Source: Halomonas colorata (GTDB taxonomy: Bacteria > Pseudomonadota > Gammaproteobacteria > Pseudomonadales > Halomonadaceae). Taken from it: DNA of 64,000 bases. Location: NCBI RefSeq assembly GCF_014897985.1, contig NZ_JABUZA010000011.1, positions 43,639 to 107,638 on the forward strand, written 5' to 3'. The number at the start of each line of letters is the position of its first letter. Positions within the stretch are counted from its first letter, which is position 1. The notes beneath the pieces are model-generated. The model had not been told where the DNA came from and did no database searches. It saw only the letters and a list, made by a program, of their open reading frames with translations. The position numbers and the translations under genes are program-made. This document shows, piece by piece, positions 35,019 through 44,157 of this stretch.

Positions 35019-36119
35019 CTAAGCTTCATCCTGAAAAACAAACACCTGAGAGTGGTCCAGGTCGATATCAATCGGCTGGCCCTCCTGGGGCAGAAAGACA
35101 CCGGGCACGCGGGCATGTAGATGCGCTTCCTGGCCATCAGCCCCGTGGGCGCACAAGTGAATCAGGCTGGAACGGCCCAGTAGCTTTGCCATGACGACAT
35201 GGCTATGTCGGTGGGCATCCGCGGGCAAGTCGCGCTCCTGAAGCCGCAACGCCTCCGGTCGAATCATGATCCGCGCCTTACTGTCTTCGGGCAGCCAGCT
35301 GGCATCTATCTCGCCTACCGGGGTCTGCACACGGCCATTATTCACCGTACCGCTGAGTTCATTTACCTCACCAAAAAAGGTCACTACAAACGGGTCGACC
35401 GGCGTGCAGTAAAGCTCACGCGGCGTGCCCGTTTGAATAATCCGGCCGTCGCGCATAAGAGCAATTCGGTCAGCCATGAACATGGCTTCTTCCGGGTCGT
35501 GGGTCACCAGTAACGTGGCTGACCCAAGCTTCTTCAGCACGTGCAGCGTATCGTCGCGAATGCGGTCACGCAGGCGAGCATCCAGGCTTGAAAAGGGTTC
35601 GTCGAGCAGCATCAGCTTGGGTGTTGGCGCCAGCGCCCGGGCCAAGGCAACGCGCTGTTGTTGACCGCCAGACAGCATATGCGGATAGGTATCGATGTAG
35701 TCCGCCATTCCCAACTGAGCCAACAGCTCGACCGCGCGTTCACGGCGCTGGCGTGCGGGCATCTGCTTGAGCCCAAAGGTGACGTTTTCAAGCACACTCA
35801 AGTGGGGAAAAAGCGCCGAGTCCTGAAACGCCAACCCGACGTTACGCTTTTCCGGCGGCAGGTGGCGCTGACCGGGCGCTGCAATGGCCTGCCCTTCCAG
35901 GCTAACGCTTCCTTGCTGAAGAATCTCCAGCCCCGCAGCAATACGTAACAACGTGGTTTTACCGCACCCCGATGGCCCCAGCAGGCAAACGACTTCGCCC
36001 GGGGCAATGTCTAACGAGACGCCTTTTACCACCTGGTTTGCCGCAAACGTGTGATGGACTTTGTCTAGCGACAGGGCCATGTGAGTGGTGTTTTCGAGGG
36101 ATGAAACGGTTACCGCCAT
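35019..36119 (-). CDS. fbpC: Iron(III) ABC transporter ATP-binding protein (FbpC type)
   Basis: 366 residues from ATG 36119 (GGTGACATT upstream; an ATG at 36167 and one at 36080 are alternatives). Walker A GPSGCGKTTLL, Q loop FQDSALFPHLSV, signature LSGGQQQRVALARAL, Walker B LMLLDEPFSSLD, switch His in LLVTHDPEEAMFMADR. The C-terminal 110 residues form the TOBE-type regulatory domain of the FbpC/PotA class. It drives iron import with FbpB. It is convergent with fbpB and divergent from fbpA. Confidence 0.9.
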   Translation of the reverse strand: MAVTVSSLENTTHMALSLDKVHHTFAANQVVKGVSLDIAPGEVVCLLGPSGCGKTTLLRIAAGLEILQQGSVSLEGQAIAAPGQRHLPPEKRNVGLAFQDSALFPHLSVLENVTFGLKQMPARQRRERAVELLAQLGMADYIDTYPHMLSGGQQQRVALARALAPTPKLMLLDEPFSSLDARLRDRIRDDTLHVLKKLGSATLLVTHDPEEAMFMADRIALMRDGRIIQTGTPRELYCTPVDPFVVTFFGEVNELSGTVNNGRVQTPVGEIDASWLPEDSKARIMIRPEALRLQERDLPADAHRHSHVVMAKLLGRSSLIHLCAHGADGQEAHLHARVPGVFLPQEGQPIDIDLDHSQVFVFQDEA

Positions 36120-36295
36120 AATGTCACCATGCTCTCGTTGAACCAGCGTCTTATTTGACCAGCACATTTGGCGTGCTGCTCGGCAGGCTACGTTGAATAT
36201 CCTGCCATTGTATTTTTCATTGCCCCGATATGCACGCGGGGTTGCGCGACCACGAACGCCTTGTTCTTATTTTTTATTGATCCTGGCACTTTTTC

Positions 36296-36364
36296 TTGAC
36301 CCCGGCATTGCGAAAGGCTTCAATAGCAACAACCTTAATGCAACTTATTATCATAATCATTTAG
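36296..36364 (+). promoter_or_regulatory. fbpA promoter region with Fur-box-like site
   Basis: A Fur-like 19-mer at 36346-36364 agrees with the consensus GATAATGATAATCATTATC at 13 of 19 positions, including the unbroken core ATAATCATT. Upstream, TTGACC (36296) and TTCAAT (36319) are spaced by 17 bp as possible -35/-10 boxes. Iron-bound Fur at this site would block fbpA transcription when iron is plentiful. Confidence 0.6.
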
Positions 36365-36376
36365 GATGCTAACCAT

Positions 36377-37402
36377 ATGAAAATAACACGCCTTTCAGCG
36401 TCTATCGCGGCTATTTTTGCGGGTGCCGCGGTTTCAAGCACGGCACTTGCCGATGCGGTCAACATTTACTCTGCCCGCCACTACGATTCGGATGAAATTC
36501 TGTATAAAGCGTTCACCGACGAGACGGGTATTGAAGTGAACGTTCTGGAAGGCGACTCCGACCAGCTGATGGAGCGCATGCAGCGTGAGGGCATTGCCAG
36601 CCCTGCGGATGTCATGCTGACTGTGGATGCGGGCCGTTTATGGCGCGCCGAGCAGGATGGCCTGTTCCAAAGCGTTGATTCTGAGGTGCTCAACGAGCGC
36701 TTGCCTGAGTCGATGCGCCAGCCTGACGGCTTGTGGTTTGGCTTTAGCCAGCGCGCCAGAGTGATCTTTTATAACCGTGAAAACTTCGACCCCAGCCAGA
36801 TCGAAAGCTACGAAGATTTAGCGGATTCGCAGTTTGAAGGCAAACTTTGCATTCGCTCCTCTAACAACATCTATAACCAGTCGCTGCTTGCATCAATGAT
36901 TGAGCACCACGGTGAAGAAGGTGCCGAAGAGTGGGCCCAGGGCGTAGTCAACAACCTGGCGCGCAACCCGGAAGGTGGCGATACCGACCAGATCCTCGGC
37001 GTTGCCAGCGGTGAGTGTGACCTGGCCGTTGCCAACCACTACTACTACGTGCGCATGCTGCATTCCGACACCGAATCTGACCGCGAAGCAGCCCGCAAGG
37101 TCGGGGTCATTTTCCCCAACCAGGATGATCGTGGCACCCACGTTAACGTTGGCGGCGCGGGCCTGGTTGCCAATGCGCAAAACCCTGAAAACGGCATCAA
37201 GTTCCTGGAGTTCTTGTCGTCTGACGGCGCCCAGGAAATTCTCGCCGAGCGTAACTATGAGTTCCCGGTCGTCGACGGCATCAAGAAAGACCCGGTTCTG
37301 GAATCATGGGGTGATTTCAAGAAGGATGATTTGAATATCAATGTGCTGGGTGAGAACAACCCCGAAGCCATTCGTATCTTTGACCGCGTGGGCTGGCGCT
37401 AA
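36377..37402 (+). CDS. fbpA: Iron(III) ABC transporter periplasmic binding protein (FbpA/FutA type)
   Basis: 341 residues with signal peptide ending STALA-DAV. The mature start VNIYSARHYDSDEILYKAF is typical of ferric-binding proteins of the FutA/FbpA group, with Tyr residues as iron ligands; ANHYYYVRML holds the paired tyrosines that bind Fe(III). It captures ferric iron in the periplasm for FbpBC. A Fur-box-like site sits upstream and a terminator (37420-37449) follows. Confidence 0.93.
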   Translation: MKITRLSASIAAIFAGAAVSSTALADAVNIYSARHYDSDEILYKAFTDETGIEVNVLEGDSDQLMERMQREGIASPADVMLTVDAGRLWRAEQDGLFQSVDSEVLNERLPESMRQPDGLWFGFSQRARVIFYNRENFDPSQIESYEDLADSQFEGKLCIRSSNNIYNQSLLASMIEHHGEEGAEEWAQGVVNNLARNPEGGDTDQILGVASGECDLAVANHYYYVRMLHSDTESDREAARKVGVIFPNQDDRGTHVNVGGAGLVANAQNPENGIKFLEFLSSDGAQEILAERNYEFPVVDGIKKDPVLESWGDFKKDDLNINVLGENNPEAIRIFDRVGWR

Positions 37403-37419
37403 GCCCTCCCCATGCAAAC

Positions 37420-37449
37420 AAAACGGCCCGCCAGTTGGCGGGCCGTTTT
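37420..37449. terminator. Bidirectional terminator between fbpA and polA
   Basis: AAAACGGCCCGCC, loop AGTT, GGCGGGCCGTTTT: 13-bp perfect stem with A and T ends, serving both convergent genes. Confidence 0.9.
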
Positions 37450-37470
37450 CATGTAAGCACTGCTTACTTT

Positions 37471-40245
37471 TTAGTGCGCTTCATCCCAGTTAACACCGCT
37501 TTCGGCTTCGACAATTAACGGCACTCTAAGCTCGGCCGCTCCCTGCATGCGTTTTTGCACCTCGCCAATAAATTTCTCCACTTGGCTCTCTTTCACCTCG
37601 AACACCAGTTCATCATGTACCTGCATGACCATCAGCGCATCGAATTCGCCCTCTGCAAGCCAGGCATCCACGTCGATCATGGCCTGCTTGATGATATCCG
37701 CTGCTGTGCCCTGCATGGGTGCGTTGATCGCGGTGCGCTCGGCACCCTGGCGGCGGTTGCGATTCTGCGAGTGAATCTCCGGCAGGTACAAACGGCGCCC
37801 CAGCACGGTTTCGACGAAGCCATCTTCCGCCGCCTGGCTACGGATTCGGTCCATGTAGCGGGCCACGCCCGGGTAACGGTCAAAGTAGCGTTCGATATAG
37901 GTCTGCGCCTGATTGCGCTCGATACGCAGCTGGCGCGCCAAACCCCAGGCGCTCATGCCGTAAATCAGCCCGAAGTTGATCGCCTTGGCGCTGCGCCGCT
38001 GATCGCTTGATACTTTATCCAGCGCAGTGCCGAAGACTTCCGCCGCCGTGGCGGTGTGAATGTCGCGGTTCTCGGCAAATGCTTCTAGCAGGCCCTTGTC
38101 TTCAGAAAGGTGGGCCATGATACGCAGCTCAATCTGCGAATAGTCGGCGGCGACAATTCGGTAGCCGGGGCGGGCGATAAATGCCTGACGGATCTTGCGC
38201 CCCTCTTCGGTACGGATGGGGATGTTCTGAAGGTTGGGGTCAGATGACGACAAGCGCCCTGTCGCCGTGACCGCCTGATGGTAGCTGGTATGTACCCGGC
38301 CACTTGCCTTGTTAATCAGGCGCGGCAGCTTGTCGGTGTAGGTGGATTTCAGCTTGGAAAGCCCGCGGTGCTCCATGATGACCTTGGGTAGCGGGTAATC
38401 CAGCGCCAGCTCCTCAAGCACCGCCTCCGCCGTTGAGGGCGCGCCTTTCGGGGTTTTCTTGATTACTGGAATCTTCTGCTCATTGAACAGAATTTCGCCT
38501 AACTGCTTGGGCGACCCCAGGTTGAACTCGCGCCCGGCCAGCTCGAATGCGTTTTGCTCAAGCTCGCGAATGCGTTTATCAAGCTGCTGGCTCTGCTCGT
38601 GCAGGCGCTCGGCATCGATGGCCACGCCGTTGCGCTCGATGCGCGAGATGACCTTGATTAGCGGCAGCTCCAGGCGATCCAGCACCTCTGCAAGACGCCC
38701 TTCGCTTTCTACCTGCGGGCGCAGCGTATCGTACAGGCGCAGGGTGATGTCTACGTCTTCACAGGCGTAAGGCACGGCCTGCTCCAGCGCGATCTGGTTG
38801 AAGGTCAGCTGCTTGGCGCCTTTACCGGCGATCTCTTCAAACGAGATGGTTTTCTCGCCCAGGTATTTAAGCGCCAGTGAATCCATATCGTGGCGCGTAG
38901 CGGTGGAGTTCAGCACGTAAGAGGCCAGCATGGTATCGGCGAGCGGCCCGGCAACGCTAATGTCGTAGTTGGCCAGTACGGAAATATCGTATTTGAGGTT
39001 CTGGCCAATCTTGATGATCTTTTGATCTTCGAGCAGCGGCTTGAGTGCTGCCAATACGCTGGTTCTATCCAGCTGAGCGGGCGCATCCAGGTAATCGTGG
39101 GCCAGCGGAATATAGGCCGCCTCACCGGCTTCAAGCGCCAGGCCAACCCCCACGATTTCAGCTTCCATGTAATTCAGGCTGGTCGTTTCCAGATCGAAGC
39201 AGAACCGCTGGGCGCTTTTTAGCCGCTTAAGCCAGGCGTCAAGATCACTTTGCTCAACGATGACATGGTCCTGACGGCTCTGGCTGCTGGAAGGCATCGC
39301 ATCGCTGGTTTCCTCGGCGTTGGCTGGCACCGGCTCGCCACCTTTTACGTCATCAACGCCTTCGTCTTTACCCTCCAGGAGTTCGGCCAGCCACTGCTTG
39401 AATTCCAGCTCTTGATAAAGCGCCACCAGCTGCTCACGATCCGGATGGGCGATGTCCAGATCATCGAGGCCAACCGGCAAATCACAGTCAACTTTGATCG
39501 TGGCTAGCTGATAGGAGAGATAGGCCTGTTCACGATGCTCTTCAAGCTTTTTGGACAGCGTCTTGGCACCGCGAAACGACAGCGTCTTAACCCGGTCAAG
39601 ATCGCTATAAATGGCGTCCAGCCCGCCGCCCATTCCCTGCAACAGACCAAGCGCGGTTTTTTCGCCCACACCCGGCACGCCGGGGATGTTATCCACCTTG
39701 TCACCCATCAGGGCGAGGAAATCGATAATCAGTGAAGGCGGCAAACCAAACTTGCCTTCCACGCCGGCTTCATCCAGCGTTTCATCCTTCATGGTATTCA
39801 CCAGCGTAATATGCGCGTTAACCAGCTGCGCCATATCTTTATCGCCGGTCGAGATCACCGCATCCCGCCCGGCTTGCGTCGCGTGGTGGGCCAGTGTGCC
39901 AATCACATCATCCGCTTCAACGCCCTCGATGCATAAAAGCGGCAAGCCTAGGGCTTTTACGCAGGCATGCAGCGCGCTTACCTGGCTGCGTAAATCGTCA
40001 GGCATCGGCGGGCGATGCGACTTGTAGTCTTCAAAGAGCTCATCGCGAAAGGTTTTGCCCGGCGCATCAAACACCACCGCCATGGGGCTTTGCGGATAAT
40101 CCTTGATCAACCGCTTGAGCATGTTGAGCACGCCCTTCACAGCCCCCGTCGGCTGCCCTTTGGTGTTTGTTAACGGCGGCAACGCGTGGAAGGCACGATA
40201 CAAGTACGAGGAACCATCGACGAGCACGATCGGAGCACGGGCCAT
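37471..40245 (-). CDS. polA: DNA polymerase I
   Basis: 924 residues from ATG 40245, close to E. coli (928). Domains: 5'-3' exonuclease (1-290; PIVLVDGSSYLYRAFHALPP, GDKVDNIPGVPGVGEKTA), 3'-5' exonuclease (about 330-510; FCFDLETTSLN, GQNLKYDISVL, YACEDVDITLRLYD, so all four acidic metal ligands are kept and proofreading is likely), polymerase (510-924; AADYSQIELRIMAH, AKAINFGLIYGMSAWGLAR, MQVHDELVFEV). It fills gaps in repair and removes primers. The stretch from 40311 to 40245 has no homologous-looking sequence. Confidence 0.97.
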   Translation of the reverse strand: MARAPIVLVDGSSYLYRAFHALPPLTNTKGQPTGAVKGVLNMLKRLIKDYPQSPMAVVFDAPGKTFRDELFEDYKSHRPPMPDDLRSQVSALHACVKALGLPLLCIEGVEADDVIGTLAHHATQAGRDAVISTGDKDMAQLVNAHITLVNTMKDETLDEAGVEGKFGLPPSLIIDFLALMGDKVDNIPGVPGVGEKTALGLLQGMGGGLDAIYSDLDRVKTLSFRGAKTLSKKLEEHREQAYLSYQLATIKVDCDLPVGLDDLDIAHPDREQLVALYQELEFKQWLAELLEGKDEGVDDVKGGEPVPANAEETSDAMPSSSQSRQDHVIVEQSDLDAWLKRLKSAQRFCFDLETTSLNYMEAEIVGVGLALEAGEAAYIPLAHDYLDAPAQLDRTSVLAALKPLLEDQKIIKIGQNLKYDISVLANYDISVAGPLADTMLASYVLNSTATRHDMDSLALKYLGEKTISFEEIAGKGAKQLTFNQIALEQAVPYACEDVDITLRLYDTLRPQVESEGRLAEVLDRLELPLIKVISRIERNGVAIDAERLHEQSQQLDKRIRELEQNAFELAGREFNLGSPKQLGEILFNEQKIPVIKKTPKGAPSTAEAVLEELALDYPLPKVIMEHRGLSKLKSTYTDKLPRLINKASGRVHTSYHQAVTATGRLSSSDPNLQNIPIRTEEGRKIRQAFIARPGYRIVAADYSQIELRIMAHLSEDKGLLEAFAENRDIHTATAAEVFGTALDKVSSDQRRSAKAINFGLIYGMSAWGLARQLRIERNQAQTYIERYFDRYPGVARYMDRIRSQAAEDGFVETVLGRRLYLPEIHSQNRNRRQGAERTAINAPMQGTAADIIKQAMIDVDAWLAEGEFDALMVMQVHDELVFEVKESQVEKFIGEVQKRMQGAAELRVPLIVEAESGVNWDEAH

Positions 40246-40407
40246 AACCAATATCCATTGCAAAAAAAGTATAGCTTCATGATACGCGCTAAGCGCTGCG
40301 GGCTGAAACAAACCGTCCAGACAAATCAGCTTAAGCGTTTAACAACGCTGCCAACTCAGCCAGCAAGCCGCTACAATAATGGGCTTAGCAACCTGGGCGA
40401 GACCTTA

Positions 40408-41367
40408 ATGGCTGTATTTACTCCGCTTAGCGACGCACAGGTCGCTGCGTTTTTAGACAAATTCGATGTTGGCAGCTTTGTTTCTCTGCAAGGAGTGGCG
40501 GGCGGCACGGAAAACTCGACCTTTTTTGTTACTACTGAACGCCGCGAACTGGTGCTAACCCTGTTTGAACAAGGTGAACACGAGGAGCTTCCGTTCTTCG
40601 TGGAGCTACTTGATTATCTGGACGAGCACCGCCTGCCGGTGCCAGGCCCGGTTCATGACCGCGACGGCATCGCACTGCATAGTCTGGCGGGTAAACCGGC
40701 TCTACTGTTTCCGCGCATGCCGGGCCGGCATCCCGATGCCCCCAATCTGACCCAGTGCGAGGCATTGGGCGATACACTCGGGCGCATGCACGTGGTATCC
40801 CAGCACTTTTCCGGTCATCGCCCGAACCCCCGCGATTTGCACTGGCTCCAGGCCATGCACCACAAGGTGCTGGCCTACTTAAGCCCGGATGACCAGACCT
40901 TGATGAAAAACGAAGTCGAGGACTTCGAAAGCGCTTTTAGCCAGTACGACAAGTTGCCCCAAGGCGCGATCCATGGCGACCTGTTTCGCGATAACACCCT
41001 GTTCGACGGTGATCACCTGGGCGGCATTATCGATTTTTACAACGGCTGCACGGGGGATTTCCTGTTTGACCTGGCCATTGTGATCAACGACTGGGCCTCT
41101 AACGAAGACGGCACGCTCAATGCCGAGCGCTATAACGCCGTGTTGAGCGCCTATCAGGCACGTCGCCCGCTAACACCGGATGAGCGCGACGTATGGCCGA
41201 TAATGCTGCGCATGACCGCGCTACGCTATTGGCTGTCGCGCTTGTTGGTGGTCTATGTCGACCCACCCGCTCATGACTTGACGCCCCACGACCCTGAGCG
41301 TTTTCATACCATTTTAAACGCGCGCATTGCGTATGGCGCCTTACCACTGCCTGAGGCTGATTTATGA
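40408..41367 (+). CDS. thrB: Homoserine kinase (ThrB, aminoglycoside-phosphotransferase fold)
   Basis: 319 residues from ATG 40408. This is the APH-fold type of homoserine kinase used by Pseudomonas and relatives, making O-phosphohomoserine for threonine. MAVFTPLSDAQVAAFLDKFD, GGTENSTFFVTT, the catalytic loop AIHGDLFRDNTLFDG and metal-binding GGIIDFYNGCTGDFLFDLAI are conserved. It lies divergent from polA with 160 bp between the starts, and overlaps speA by four bases. Confidence 0.93.
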   Translation: MAVFTPLSDAQVAAFLDKFDVGSFVSLQGVAGGTENSTFFVTTERRELVLTLFEQGEHEELPFFVELLDYLDEHRLPVPGPVHDRDGIALHSLAGKPALLFPRMPGRHPDAPNLTQCEALGDTLGRMHVVSQHFSGHRPNPRDLHWLQAMHHKVLAYLSPDDQTLMKNEVEDFESAFSQYDKLPQGAIHGDLFRDNTLFDGDHLGGIIDFYNGCTGDFLFDLAIVINDWASNEDGTLNAERYNAVLSAYQARRPLTPDERDVWPIMLRMTALRYWLSRLLVVYVDPPAHDLTPHDPERFHTILNARIAYGALPLPEADL

Positions 41368-43280
41368 GTGCAACGCAGACGAACGGATCGGCACTAAGTG
41401 CCCGCCGCACATGGAATATTGATCAGTGGGGCAGCGGCTACTTTGATGTCGACGACCACGGCCAAGCGCTGGTACGTCCCTTAGGCACCGATGCTGAAGG
41501 CCCTGCTCTACCCTTGCGTGAGCTGGTGTGCCAATTGCAGGATGCAGGTCTGCGTTTGCCGGTACTCGTGCGTTTTAGCGACATTCTTCATGACCGGGTA
41601 GAACAGCTGTGCGGCGCCTTTGACGCGGCCATGAGCGATATTGACTACCAGGGCGGCTATACCGCGGTTTATCCGATCAAGGTCAATCAGCAGCGCCGCG
41701 TGGTGGAAGAGATTCTGGCAACCTCCGAGCGTGGCAATGGCCGAGTAGGCCTTGAAGCAGGCAGCAAGCCCGAGCTTTTGGCCGTTCTTGCCCTGTCGGA
41801 CGGCGGCTCTTCGCTGATTGTGTGTAACGGCTATAAAGATCGCGAGTACGTACGCCTTGCCCTGCTGGGCGAAAAACTCGGCCATCGCGTTTATCTGGTG
41901 GTGGAAAAGCTTTCAGAGCTTGAGCTGATCATGGATGAGGCTCGGGAGCTTGATGTTACGCCCCGCATTGGCCTGCGCGCCCGCCTTGCCTCGGTAGGCA
42001 AGGGCAAGTGGCAAAACACCGGCGGTGAGAAATCCAAGTTCGGCCTGACCGCCAGCCAGATTCTTGAGGTAGTCGAAACGCTGCGTGCCCAGGACGCGCT
42101 GACGAGCCTTCAGTTGGTCCACTTTCACCTGGGCTCGCAGATCGCCAATATTCGCGACATTCAGCGCGGCCTGCGTGAGTGCGCACGCTTTTATGAAAAC
42201 CTCATCACTCTTGGCGCGCCCATTGATACGGTCGATGTGGGCGGTGGCCTGGGCATCGACTACGAAGGCACTCGCTCGCGTAGCTACTGTTCGGCCAACT
42301 ACTCCATGCGCGAGTACGCCCGCAATGTAGTCAGTGCCTTCGCCCAGCTGTGCGAAGAAGCCGACCTGCCTCAGCCGCACTTAATCAGCGAGTCAGGGCG
42401 GGCCTTAACTGCGCATCACGCGGTGTTGATTACCAACGTGATTGGCGAGGAGCGTATCGACGATACGCCCCCTGAAAAATCGCCGCAAGACGATATACAG
42501 GTCGATGCCCTATGGCGCGTATTTGACCAGCTTGCCACGCCTCAGGAACCGCGCATGCTGGTGGAAGCGTGGCACGATTTGCTACAAGCAGTTAGTGAGC
42601 TTCAAGATCGTTTTGTTCTGGGGTTAAGCGATATCAACGCCCGTGCTGAAGGCGAGCGGGTTTATCTAGCGGCGTGTGCCCGCCTACGCAGCCTGCTCGA
42701 TACCCGCAACCGTGCCCATCGTGAAATCATGGACGAACTGGCGGAGAAGCTTGCCGACAAGCTGTTCGTTAATTTCTCACTTTTCCAGTCGGTGCCTGAC
42801 GTATGGGGCATTGAGCAGATTTTTCCCGTGCTCCCCTTGAGCGGGTTAAACCAGCCACCGACTCGTCGAGCGGTTATTCAGGATATTACCTGCGACTCTG
42901 ACGGGCGAATTGACAGCTACGTAGATGGCCAGGGCGTGGAAAGCACGCTGCCGCTGCCTGAGTGGCCTTCAGAAGATGAGCGCTGGCTAGGCTTTTTCCT
43001 GGTCGGCGCTTATCAGGAAATTCTTGGCGACTTACATAACCTTTTCGGCGATACCGACTCGGTAGATGCCGCCTTGAACGAAAACGGCGAATGGGTGCTT
43101 TCCAACCCGCTTGCTGGTGATACCGTGGCGGACGTACTGGCTTACGTTAACTTTGATGCAGAGGTGTTAAAACGCAAGCTGACCGAGCAAATAGCGCAGA
43201 GCGGTTTTTCCGATCAGGAGCGTGAAAGCTTTGCGGCCAGCCTGAGCGAAGGGCTGGAAGGCTATACCTATTTAGAGTAG
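41364..43280 (+). CDS. speA: Biosynthetic arginine decarboxylase
   Basis: 638 residues, the normal SpeA size. PLP-dependent fold-III enzyme converting arginine to agmatine for putrescine synthesis. PLP lysine in AVYPIKVNQQRRVVEEI, GLEAGSKPELLAVLAL, the His/Gly region LVHFHLGSQIANIRDI, and VGGGLGIDYEGTRS, with QDITCDSDGRID near the end holding the partner-subunit Cys/Asp. The ATG overlaps the thrB stop. A strong terminator follows at 43322. Confidence 0.96.
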   Translation: MSATQTNGSALSARRTWNIDQWGSGYFDVDDHGQALVRPLGTDAEGPALPLRELVCQLQDAGLRLPVLVRFSDILHDRVEQLCGAFDAAMSDIDYQGGYTAVYPIKVNQQRRVVEEILATSERGNGRVGLEAGSKPELLAVLALSDGGSSLIVCNGYKDREYVRLALLGEKLGHRVYLVVEKLSELELIMDEARELDVTPRIGLRARLASVGKGKWQNTGGEKSKFGLTASQILEVVETLRAQDALTSLQLVHFHLGSQIANIRDIQRGLRECARFYENLITLGAPIDTVDVGGGLGIDYEGTRSRSYCSANYSMREYARNVVSAFAQLCEEADLPQPHLISESGRALTAHHAVLITNVIGEERIDDTPPEKSPQDDIQVDALWRVFDQLATPQEPRMLVEAWHDLLQAVSELQDRFVLGLSDINARAEGERVYLAACARLRSLLDTRNRAHREIMDELAEKLADKLFVNFSLFQSVPDVWGIEQIFPVLPLSGLNQPPTRRAVIQDITCDSDGRIDSYVDGQGVESTLPLPEWPSEDERWLGFFLVGAYQEILGDLHNLFGDTDSVDAALNENGEWVLSNPLAGDTVADVLAYVNFDAEVLKRKLTEQIAQSGFSDQERESFAASLSEGLEGYTYLE

Positions 43281-43321
43281 CGCCTTTAGAGTAACGCCTT
43301 GAAGTAAATACCTGCGGCATA

Positions 43322-43359
43322 AAAAAACGCCCCTTGGGATCAACCTTGGGGCGTTTTTT
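43322..43359. terminator. Bidirectional terminator between speA and FAH-family gene
   Basis: AAAAAACGCCCC and GGGGCGTTTTTT arms with a 14-nt middle that can pair partly. Flanked by A and T runs, so it serves both convergent genes. Confidence 0.88.
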
Positions 43360-43376
43360 AATAGCAAAACGTTAGC

Positions 43377-44042
43377 TTACTCAACTACCGACGTATTAAT
43401 TTCCAAGCCACCAGTCAGGGTCAAGCGTAATGATATACCGCGAGATAGTTCACCAACGCCTGCTGGGGTACCGGTTAAAATCACATCGCCAGGCTCTAGG
43501 GTAAAGTGACGACTCATTTCTGCGACCAGTGACGGGATCGCAAAAATCATATCCGAACCTTCGCCGTGCTGGCGCTCTTCGCCATCGATTTCCAGCGTAA
43601 AGGTGAGCGCGTTCCAGTTGGGCACACGGCTAAGCGGTAAGAATTGAGATAGCGGACATGAACCATCGAAACCCTTGGCAATTTCCCAAGGATGACCTTT
43701 TTCTTTCAACTGCGCTTGTACATCACGCAGGGTTAAATCCAGAGCAAGCCCGATCCCCACAATCGCACGTTCTGCTTCATCAGGCGTTGCATGAGTAATG
43801 GTTTCACCCACTAGCAGCGCAAGCTCAGCTTCGTAATGCACATCACCACGCGAAAAAGGCGGGTTAAGCGGCTGCGTAATATCAACAACGCTGGTGGCTG
43901 GCTTGATAAATATCAGCGGCTCGCTAGGCACCGGGTTGTTGAGTTCTTTAGCATGGTCAGCGTAGTTGCGGCCAACACACACGACTTTGCCCAACGCATG
44001 GGAAAATGCCTGACCATCGGTAAATTGTGGAACAAGACGCAT
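43377..44042 (-). CDS. Fumarylacetoacetate hydrolase family protein (YcgM-like)
   Basis: 221 residues from ATG 44042 (AGGAGA upstream). KVVCVGRNYADHAKELNN, PLIFIKPATSVVD, YEAELALLVG (Glu metal ligands) and DVILTGTPAGVG are FAH-domain signatures (PF01557). Short members such as YcgM/FAHD1 act as acylpyruvase or oxaloacetate decarboxylase, Mg-dependent, in the cytoplasm. The exact substrate is not shown. Confidence 0.9.
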   Translation of the reverse strand: MRLVPQFTDGQAFSHALGKVVCVGRNYADHAKELNNPVPSEPLIFIKPATSVVDITQPLNPPFSRGDVHYEAELALLVGETITHATPDEAERAIVGIGLALDLTLRDVQAQLKEKGHPWEIAKGFDGSCPLSQFLPLSRVPNWNALTFTLEIDGEERQHGEGSDMIFAIPSLVAEMSRHFTLEPGDVILTGTPAGVGELSRGISLRLTLTGGLEINTSVVE

Positions 44043-44157
44043 GGGGGGTATTCTCCTTCTCATTATACGTGCCGCGTTCTTAACGACAGACGCAACAGTC
44101 TACCCTACCTATGTGCATGTTCCACAACCTAATACGCGATTGTCGCTAGTCGGAAAA

